From the NCBI GenBank assembly GCA_938049125.1, contig CALICR010000214.1, positions 1 through 12,202 on the forward strand: a stretch of DNA of 12,202 nucleotides. The letters run 5' to 3'. The position numbers and the translations under genes are program-made. The notes beneath the pieces are model-generated. The model was not told the DNA's origin. It searched no databases and worked only from the letters and a program-made list of their open reading frames with translations. Origin of the DNA: an uncultured Clostridia bacterium. GTDB taxonomy: Bacteria > Bacillota > Clostridia > Oscillospirales > Oscillospiraceae. This document shows, in pieces, positions 5,751-11,537 of this stretch (positions are counted from its first letter, which is position 1; each line of letters opens with the position of its first letter).

Positions 5751-7451
5751 TCACCTGCTTTGCTTTTTCTTATTCGGGGCGGGACGTTTGCGGGAGGCGG
5801 GGGGACGCTGGCCGATGCGGCTCCGGGCGGGAGCGTTTCGGCTCTGGCCGGTGCTGCGGGCGCTTCCGGCGCGCTGCCGCGGACGGCCTGCGGTGCTGCG
5901 GCGGCGGGTCCGGACGCGGGTGACGCGGCGGATGTAGAGGCGGCTTCCGATGTAGAGCACGGCGAAGACCGCCAGCAGAATCAGCAGGATGCGCCAGAGG
6001 GAGGTTCCGGTCCGCGCGCCCTCGGGCACGCCGTTGTCCGGGACCGGCGCGGCGGATTCAAAGACGCCCTCCTCCGCCGCGGCCACGTCGGTGACGGCCA
6101 CTGCCTCGGCGCTGCTCAGCTCCACACCGCCGTATTGGACGGACACAGTGCCCACGGTGTCACCCGCGGCCACGGGGGCCTGGAGGCCGCCGCCGGTCAG
6201 AAGGACCTCCGTGGTGATCTGGTCCTTTGCGTATTCCTTGGGGAGCGTGGCCGCCTGCTCGGCGACGGGTGCGACGACTACGGAGCTGCTGGCACCGCCG
6301 CTGACGGGCACGTCAGCGATGGGCACCGAGGGGGCCAGGACGATGACGCGCTCGAAGTACTTGAAGCCGTATTCAAAGAGGCCCTTGGCTTCGGCAAAAC
6401 TGTGCATGTTGAACTCGCCGTTCTGCTCCTCCGTGGTCTCGCAGCCCAGCACGATGGCCAGCAGGTCCATGCCGTTCTTCTCCGCCGTCACGATGAGACA
6501 GCGTCCGGCGGCGCTGGTGTAGCCGGTCTTGATGCCCTTGGCCGGCTCGTAGTAATACTTCTTGGACTGGTCCTGGCTCGTCATGTAGTTCGTGGTGTAG
6601 AGGGTCCGGGCGGCCTGCTTGTTGGTGGCGGGCAGGTCGTAGGACGTGGAGAAGACGATTTCCCGGAGCGTCTCGTTGGCCAGCACGGCCTTGGTGATGC
6701 GCCAGAGGTCCCGGGCCGTGGTGTAGTGATTCTCGTCGTGGAGGCCGTGGGGGTTGGCGTAGTGGGTGCCGGTGCAGCCCAGCTCCGCAGCCTTCTCATT
6801 CATCTTCGTAACAAAGGCATCGATGGACCCGGCCACGTGCTCCGCCGCGGCGTTGGCGCACTCGTTGGACGAGGACATGAGGATGCAGTAGAGCAGATTG
6901 TGCAGCGTCATGGTCTCGCCGATCTTCACATCGCCGGTGCGGGAGGTGACGGACTGGACCGCATTCGCCGAGATGGTGACGAGGTCCTCGAGATTGCCGT
7001 AATCCATGACGACCAGGGCCGTCGTCAGCTTTGTGAGGCTGGCGGGGTAGACCTTGCCGTCCGGGTTCTGGGTATAAAGCATGGTGTCCGTGTTCAGATC
7101 GTAGAGCAGGGCGGCAGTGCCGTTCATGCGGTAGCCGTCCTCCACGGGGTAGCCCATCTGCGGATCGAAGACATTGATCTGCGGCGCGGCGGGGGTGTCC
7201 TCCTCCTCACCCTCCTTGGCCGGGTCGGATTCCGTCCCGGCGGGATCGGATTCCGTGCCGGCGGGATCGGATTCCGTGCCGGCGGGATCGGATTCCGTGC
7301 CGGATGGATCGGTCTCCTCCGCGTTGGGGTCGGCGGTCTCACCGGAGGCGGTGGGGTCATTGGGGCCTGCGGCGCGGGCCTGGAGGGGCGGAAGGGCCGT
7401 CAAAAGGGCGAGCAAAAGCGTCAGCAGCGCTGCAAAACGTTTCAGAATCAT
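5751..7451 (-). CDS. D-alanyl-D-alanine carboxypeptidase (PBP5/DacF-like, peptidase S11) with transmembrane anchor and basic tail
   Basis: The enzyme trims the terminal D-alanine from peptidoglycan stem peptides outside the membrane. Read from ATG at 7451 it has 566 residues, well above the ~380-430 usual for PBP5-type enzymes. Order: signal peptide (about 1-28); acidic low-complexity linker (30-90) with four 7-residue DPxGTES repeats; S11 catalytic domain with SLTK (138-141, nucleophile Ser), SSN (194-196) and KTG (308-310); PBP5 C-terminal domain to about 450; transmembrane helix (485-507); Arg/Lys-rich tail of ~60 residues. A single membrane helix with a long basic cytoplasmic tail replaces the usual amphipathic anchor. 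A GTG at 7460 is the alternative start; neither has a strong ribosome binding site, but a weak GGTG fits the ATG. It leads a two-gene unit with the uracil-DNA glycosylase. Confidence 0.9.
   Translation of the reverse strand: MILKRFAALLTLLLALLTALPPLQARAAGPNDPTASGETADPNAEETDPSGTESDPAGTESDPAGTESDPAGTESDPAKEGEEEDTPAAPQINVFDPQMGYPVEDGYRMNGTAALLYDLNTDTMLYTQNPDGKVYPASLTKLTTALVVMDYGNLEDLVTISANAVQSVTSRTGDVKIGETMTLHNLLYCILMSSSNECANAAAEHVAGSIDAFVTKMNEKAAELGCTGTHYANPHGLHDENHYTTARDLWRITKAVLANETLREIVFSTSYDLPATNKQAARTLYTTNYMTSQDQSKKYYYEPAKGIKTGYTSAAGRCLIVTAEKNGMDLLAIVLGCETTEEQNGEFNMHSFAEAKGLFEYGFKYFERVIVLAPSVPIADVPVSGGASSSVVVAPVAEQAATLPKEYAKDQITTEVLLTGGGLQAPVAAGDTVGTVSVQYGGVELSSAEAVAVTDVAAAEEGVFESAAPVPDNGVPEGARTGTSLWRILLILLAVFAVLYIGSRLYIRRVTRVRTRRRSTAGRPRQRAGSARSTGQSRNAPARSRIGQRPPASRKRPAPNKKKQSR
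7225..7308. repeat. Four tandem 21-bp repeats inside the carboxypeptidase linker
   Basis: The unit TCGGATTCCGTGCCGGCGGGA (21 bp) occurs at 7225, 7246, 7267 and 7288. Copies 2 and 3 are identical, copy 1 has one mismatch, and copy 4 differs near its end. Each unit is seven codons (Asp-Pro-Ala-Gly-Thr-Glu-Ser on the minus strand), so gain or loss of copies keeps the frame and only changes linker length. Confidence 0.95.
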
Positions 7452-7484
7452 AAATTTCACACACCAATTAACAGAATATCGGAA

Positions 7485-7499
7485 AACGGCATTGCCGTT
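7485..7499. promoter_or_regulatory. 15-bp palindrome over the -35 of the comEA-like promoter (candidate operator)
   Basis: AACGGCA, T, TGCCGTT is a perfect 7-bp inverted repeat around one base. It covers the plus-strand -35 (7492-7497) and lies in the 5' leader of the carboxypeptidase mRNA about 25-40 nt from its start. A bound regulator would block the operon promoter and could act as a roadblock to the leftward unit; in RNA it could form a small hairpin. Confidence 0.45.
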
Positions 7500-7521
7500 G
7501 CAAGCAGAGTTATGCTATAAT
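7492..7521 (+). promoter_or_regulatory. Promoter of the comEA-like/two-component/lipoprotein operon
   Basis: TTGCCG (7492-7497), an 18-bp spacer and a perfect TATAAT (7516-7521) preceded by TGC (extended -10) predict a start near 7528. Leader about 53 nt to the ATG at 7581. Confidence 0.75.
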
Positions 7522-7529
7522 CAGCTTAA

Positions 7530-7558
7530 ATTATACGGGCAAATTCGCGTTATGTCAA
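7530..7558 (-). promoter_or_regulatory. Perfect-consensus promoter of the carboxypeptidase/glycosylase unit
   Basis: On the minus strand, TTGACA (7558-7553), a 17-bp spacer and TATAAT (7535-7530) match the vegetative consensus at 12 of 12 bases. The predicted start near 7523 lies inside the opposing promoter region, and the two -10 boxes are mirror images 8 bp apart, so the two promoters probably exclude one another. Confidence 0.9.
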
Positions 7559-7580
7559 CGTGGAAGGGGCGGTTTTTTCT

Positions 7581-8063
7581 ATGAAGAAACAGATTCGGCC
7601 CGAACTTCTGATCTGTGCGCTGGCCTTCGGCGCGCTGTGCTTCCTCGGCGGCTTCTTTGCAGGGCGGAATTCGCTGCGTCCGCTGGACGCGGTGCTGGCG
7701 GAGACGGCGAAGACCGCCGCCGACACGGAGGAAGCGCAGGACCCGGACACCGAACCGGCGGAGCCGGACACGCCCGCGGCGGAAGCGGCGGACACGGCCC
7801 CGGAGGAGACAGCTCCCGGGGACCCGGCAGAGGAGACGCCCGCCGAGGCGCCGGCGCAGGACGAGGACGGGCGCATTGATCTCAATGCGGCCACGGCGGC
7901 GGACCTCGAAACGCTGCCCGGCGTCGGCCCGGTGCTGGCGGCGCGCATCCTCGACTACCGCGCGGCCTACGGCCCGTTCCGGGCGGTGGAGGAGCTGCTG
8001 AACGTGTCCGGTATCGGCGAGAAGAAATTGGAAGCCATTCGATCTTTGGTGACAGTGAGGTAA
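7581..8063 (+). CDS. ComEA-like membrane-anchored helix-hairpin-helix protein
   Basis: The 160-residue protein has an N-terminal membrane anchor (about 9-28), an acidic Ala/Glu/Pro/Thr-rich linker (38-95) and a C-terminal double helix-hairpin-helix DNA-binding domain starting IDLNAATAADLETLPGVGPV. The two hairpins are LPGVGP (112-117) and VSGIGEKK (142-149). This HhH domain is that of ComEA, the surface DNA receptor for transformation. The SLBB-like domain found in many Firmicute ComEA proteins is missing, and only linker sits there. No comEC is present; the gene leads a two-component operon instead, 4 nt before the regulator. Start: ATG at 7581, giving a compact basic N-terminus (MKKQIRPE) before the helix. 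The ribosome binding site is weak (a GGGGCGG stretch); a GTG at 7560 would add seven residues. DNA binding is well supported, but a role in uptake is uncertain. Confidence 0.82.
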   Translation: MKKQIRPELLICALAFGALCFLGGFFAGRNSLRPLDAVLAETAKTAADTEEAQDPDTEPAEPDTPAAEAADTAPEETAPGDPAEETPAEAPAQDEDGRIDLNAATAADLETLPGVGPVLAARILDYRAAYGPFRAVEELLNVSGIGEKKLEAIRSLVTVR

Positions 8064-8067
8064 TAAC

Positions 8068-8745
8068 ATGAAGATTCTGGTTGTGGACGACGAGGCCCTG
8101 CTGCTCAAGGGCATCCGGGTGAATTTACAGAACGAGGGCTATGAGGTCATTACCGGCTCCAACGGCGAGGAGGCGGTGAAGCTCGCGTCGGACCCGGACG
8201 TGAGCCTTGTCATTCTGGACGTTATGATGCCCGTCATGGACGGGCTGGAGGCCTGTATGCGCATCCGGGAGTTTTCCGACGTGCCCATCATCATGCTGAC
8301 GGCCAAGACCGACGACATGGACAAGCTCATGGGCTTCGAGCACGGCGCGGACGACTATATCACGAAGCCCTTCAACATTCTGGAGCTGAAGGCCCGAGTC
8401 CGGGCACTGCTGCGCCGCTATATGCGCAAGGAGGAGGATAAGGGCAGCCGCATCGAATACGGATCCATCGCCGTAGACTCTGTGGAGCGCAACGCCTATA
8501 AGGACGGCGTCGTGGTGGACCTGACGGCCAAGGAATTCGATGTCATCGAGCTTCTGATGAAATACCCGAACCGGGTCTACTCCCGGGAGGCGCTGCTCGA
8601 CACCATCTGGCGCTATGAGTACCGCAGCGACATCCGCACCGTGGACGTCCACATCCGCCGTCTGCGCGAAAAGCTGGAGCAAAACCCGGCCAATCCGGAG
8701 TACATCATGACCAAGTGGGGGGTGGGCTACTATTTCAAAGCATGA
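8068..8745 (+). CDS. OmpR/PhoB-family response regulator
   Basis: The 225-residue protein has a standard receiver domain (1-115): acidic pair D7/D8, phosphoacceptor D51 in VILDVMMPVMDG, T79 and K100 in TKPF. A winged-helix DNA-binding domain (about 128-225) includes the recognition region RTVDVHIRRLREKLE and ends in the typical WGVGYYFKA. All key residues are present, so it should act as a phosphorylation-controlled transcription factor. Start: ATG at 8068, 4 nt after the comEA-like stop, with GAGG 8-9 nt upstream. Its TGA (8743-8745) overlaps an ATG (8742) in the usual regulator-kinase ATGA arrangement. The likely partner is the kinase encoded immediately downstream. The closest functional subgroup (WalR-, PhoP- or RegX3-like) cannot be settled by eye. 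Confidence 0.95.
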   Translation: MKILVVDDEALLLKGIRVNLQNEGYEVITGSNGEEAVKLASDPDVSLVILDVMMPVMDGLEACMRIREFSDVPIIMLTAKTDDMDKLMGFEHGADDYITKPFNILELKARVRALLRRYMRKEEDKGSRIEYGSIAVDSVERNAYKDGVVVDLTAKEFDVIELLMKYPNRVYSREALLDTIWRYEYRSDIRTVDVHIRRLREKLEQNPANPEYIMTKWGVGYYFKA

Positions 8746-10177
8746 TTCCCGCCAGAAGCTGCTGCCCAGCAGCTCCCAGGCCCGCACGGCCCTCTTCTAT
8801 ATCTGCATCCTGACGGCGGCCCTGGCCATCCTCTACGTCTACACGGCCAACAACTCGCGGAAGATCCTCTTCCAGTCGAAGTATGCCTCGGCTCAGGAGA
8901 AGGCCCAGCTCATCAGCTCCTCGCTCTCTGGCCTGGAGCACTTAACGGCGGACAGCGTCCGCCAAGTGGTGGTCATGCTGGGCGAGGAGACGGCGACCCG
9001 CCTCATCGTGACCGACGAGATGGGCTGGTGCCTCTACGACAACCTGAACGACAACGCCGCCGGGACCCTGGTGCTGCTGCCGGAGGTCTATACGGCCCTC
9101 TCGGGCGAGGATGTGTTCCACTGTGAGTACCGGGACGGCACCACCAGCAGCTACTGCGCCGTGGCCGTCATGTATCAGGACCGGCCCGCCGGGGTCGTCT
9201 ACCTCATGGACAGCGAGCAGGAGCAGAGCGCCATGGTGGCGCTGATGGAGACGACGGTGCTGCGCATCTCCCTGATCCTGGAGATCGTGGTCATCCTCTT
9301 CGCGCTGCTCTTTTCGCTGCTGTTCTCCCGGCGGATGCAGACGATCCTCCAGTCCTTCCCGCGCATCCGGGAGGGCGACTATGCCTATAAGATCAACCTG
9401 ACGGGCGACGACGAGCTGGCGGCCCTGGCCGGTGAGTTCGACAAGCTGACGGATAAGCTGGAGGATGCCGAGGAATCCCGGCGGCGCTTCGTGTCCGACG
9501 CTTCCCATGAGCTGAAAACGCCGCTGGCCTCCATCAAGCTGCTGGCGGAGACCATCCTTCAGAACGACCTCGACCCGGAGACCCAGCGCGAGTTCGTCGG
9601 CGACATCTGCAACGAGGCGGAGCGCCTCAACCGCATGACCCAGAAGCTCCTGACCCTCTCCCGGACCGACAGCCTCCGGACCGAGGAGGACCGGGAGGTC
9701 GTGGGCCTCGACGCCGTGGCGGAGCGGGTGCTGCGGATGCTGTACCCCGTGGCCGAGGAGCGGAGCATCACCATCAAAAGCCGGGTGGAGCCGGGCTGCA
9801 CCGTGCTGGCCACCGAGGACGATCTCTACCAGATCATCTTCAACCTGGTGGAGAACGCCATCAAATATAATGTAAACGGCGGGGCCGTGTCCGTCACTGC
9901 GGCCATGGTCCAGGACGACGTGGTCCTGACCGTGGAGGACACGGGCGTCGGCATCCCCGAGGAGGGCCGGGCCCACATCTTCGAGCGGTTCTACCGCGTA
10001 GACAAGGCACGCTCCCGGGAGGCGGGCGGCGCGGGCCTCGGCCTCTCCATCGTCCACGACCTGGTGCTCCGGAACTACGGCTCCATCGCCGTGGAGCCGG
10101 GCGGGGGCGGACGAGGGACCCGGTTCCGGCTTGTCTTCCCCTATTTCGGATTTGACGGAAAGGAGGACGAGGCATGA
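8742..10177 (+). CDS. Membrane sensor histidine kinase, start region out of frame or with non-canonical start
   Basis: The main frame (ending TGA 10175-10177) encodes a classical sensor kinase: first transmembrane helix (8789-8848), extracytoplasmic region of ~135 residues, second helix (about 9257-9328), HAMP-like linker, HisKA with phosphoacceptor His at 9506-9508 (SHELKTPL), N box NLVENAIKYN, G1 box DTGVGIP, F box and G2 box GLGLSI. All catalytic motifs are present. The frame is open from 8711 but its first ordinary start is GTG at 8966, which would remove the first helix and much of the sensor. The expected ATG (8742), overlapping the regulator stop, is in another frame and hits a stop after 23 codons. 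One extra base between 8744 and 8747 would give MISRQKLLP and restore everything. Alternatives are ATT (8732) or CTG (8759) starts, or frameshifting. The span given is the biological gene, so it is not a multiple of three. Annotators may report 8966-10177. Confidence 0.85.
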
Positions 10178-11490
10178 AGACGCGTTGCATCGGACTCCTG
10201 CTGGCGGCGGCGCTGCTGCTGGGCCTCCTCTCCGGCTGCGCTTCCAGTGTATCGCCCTGGGCCATGCTGCTCTACTACCGGGCGGCGGAGGTGGGCTACG
10301 GCGAGAACGGGCTCATCGACACGGAGGCCGCCGGGGTGCGCGGCGTCTGGTCGCCGGAGACCCTGGCGGAGCGCTACTTTGAGGGGCCGGAGACGGAGAG
10401 TCTCGTGTCGCCCTTCCCCAAGGGCGCGGCCCTGGTGCGCGCGCAGCTGGAAAACGGCGTGCTGCACATGACGCTCTCCCGGGAGTTCGGCAACCTGACC
10501 GGCGCGGACCTCTCGCTGGCCCTCAGCTGCATCACGCTGACGTTCTCCCAGCTCACCGGCGTCGAGGCTGTGGAGCTGTCCGCGGAGCGGAGCCTCATCG
10601 GCGGGCAGTCCTCGGTCAAGATCCGGCCGGACCAGATCCTGCGGGTGGACAACAGCGAGGAGATCGCCGAGAACACCCTGAACATCTACTACGCCGACAG
10701 TCAGAATCGCTACCTCATTGCCTCGGAGGTGAAGACGAAGCTCTCCACGGTGCCGGAGCAGGCGGCCCTGGCGCTGTCCATGCTGGGTGAGCAGCCCTCG
10801 AACGACGGCCTCCAGGCGACGCTGCCCGAGAACACGGAGCTGCTGGACCTTTCCATCGAGGACGGCGTCTGCATCGTGGACTTCAGCGGCGACTTCTACC
10901 GCAACCGGCCCGAGAATGACGCGGCGGAGCGCATGACGGTGCTCTCCATTGTCAACACCCTGACGGAGTTCCCGGGCATCGAGTCTGTCCAGTTCTTCGT
11001 GGAGGGCGAGACGCTCAAGACCTACTCCCATATGGACCTGAGCCTCCAGTACGTCCGGGACGAGACGGCCATCGGCCCGGTCCGCGCGGGCCTGAACGAG
11101 GTGGACGCCTCGCTCTACGTGATCCGGCGGAGCGACGGGAAGCTGATGGAGATCCCGACCCGCATCAAGTCCGCGGCCAACGAGAACGAGACGGATGCGG
11201 TGCTCTCGGCGCTGCTGCACTACGGCGAGAAGAACGGCTACCTCTCGCCGTTGCCCCCGGGGACCCACATCCGCTCCGTGACGGAGCAGGGGAACCATTG
11301 CTACGTGGACCTTTCCAAGTCCTTCGCTGCGGGGCTGATCACGGAGACCGAGGAAATTCTGGCGGTCCAGTCCATCGTCTCCTCGCTGACGTCCCTAGAG
11401 CACATTCGCTATGTGACCCTCACCATCGAGGGCCAGGCGGGCGGCCTCCGCTATGTGCGCCTGGACGAGGCCTTCTTCGGCCAGTCCTGA
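10174..11490 (+). CDS. GerMN-domain lipoprotein with three GerMN-like modules
   Basis: The 438-residue protein begins with a lipoprotein signal peptide, lipobox LSGC with Cys22, so it should be anchored on the outer face of the membrane. Three repeats of a GerMN-like fold follow: about 28-135 (FPKGAALVRA, TFSQLTGVEAVEL), 165-280 (NIYYADSQNRYLI, VDFSGDFY, NTLTEFPGIESVQFFVEG) and 310-430 (SLYVIRRSDGKLM, YVDLSKSF, SLTSLEHIRYVTLTIEG). The first is the most divergent. GerMN occurs in GerM (spore formation and germination in Bacillus) and in actinobacterial LpqB, and is thought to mediate protein-protein contacts at the cell surface. The start ATG overlaps the kinase stop by 4 nt with GGAGG 8 nt upstream, so it is translationally coupled to the kinase. 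A role as kinase accessory or sensor is inferred from this linkage; a sporulation role is equally open. Confidence 0.88.
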   Translation: MKTRCIGLLLAAALLLGLLSGCASSVSPWAMLLYYRAAEVGYGENGLIDTEAAGVRGVWSPETLAERYFEGPETESLVSPFPKGAALVRAQLENGVLHMTLSREFGNLTGADLSLALSCITLTFSQLTGVEAVELSAERSLIGGQSSVKIRPDQILRVDNSEEIAENTLNIYYADSQNRYLIASEVKTKLSTVPEQAALALSMLGEQPSNDGLQATLPENTELLDLSIEDGVCIVDFSGDFYRNRPENDAAERMTVLSIVNTLTEFPGIESVQFFVEGETLKTYSHMDLSLQYVRDETAIGPVRAGLNEVDASLYVIRRSDGKLMEIPTRIKSAANENETDAVLSALLHYGEKNGYLSPLPPGTHIRSVTEQGNHCYVDLSKSFAAGLITETEEILAVQSIVSSLTSLEHIRYVTLTIEGQAGGLRYVRLDEAFFGQS

Positions 11491-11497
11491 CATAAAG

Positions 11498-11531
11498 CGC
11501 CTCCGTGTACGGAACACGGAGGCGTTTTTTT
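11498..11531 (+). terminator. Rho-independent terminator of the comEA-like/two-component/GerMN operon
   Basis: CGCCTCCGTGT (11498-11508), a 5-nt loop and ACACGGAGGCG (11514-11524) form an 11-bp perfect stem followed by seven T (11525-11531). On the minus strand the stem is followed only by CTTTATG, so it may stop the leftward permease transcript less efficiently. Confidence 0.95.
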
Positions 11532-11537
11532 ATGCGC

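Noticed and set aside
5523..7520. 665-codon plus-strand open frame opposite the carboxypeptidase, rich in glycine
   Set aside because: It is antisense to a gene with full catalytic motifs and a perfect promoter. Its Gly-Ile-Gly-Phe repeats merely mirror the 21-bp repeat, and long open antisense frames are expected in GC-rich genes.
3427..8063. Reading the TfoX-domain and ComEA-like genes as a competence locus
   Set aside because: They are about 4 kb apart in separate units, no other competence gene is present, and stand-alone TfoX N-terminal domains have no proven competence role in Firmicutes.
8742..8813. Separate small peptide from ATG at 8742 (23 codons)
   Set aside because: No ribosome binding site at proper distance and codon use unlike neighbours; better explained as the displaced kinase start.
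8942..10057. 371-codon minus-strand frame opposite the histidine kinase
   Set aside because: Antisense shadow rich in His, Gly and Asp with no recognisable domain or promoter; the plus strand has all kinase motifs.
10141..11298. 385-codon minus-strand frame opposite the GerMN lipoprotein
   Set aside because: Antisense shadow. The plus-strand gene has a lipobox, ribosome binding site and terminator.
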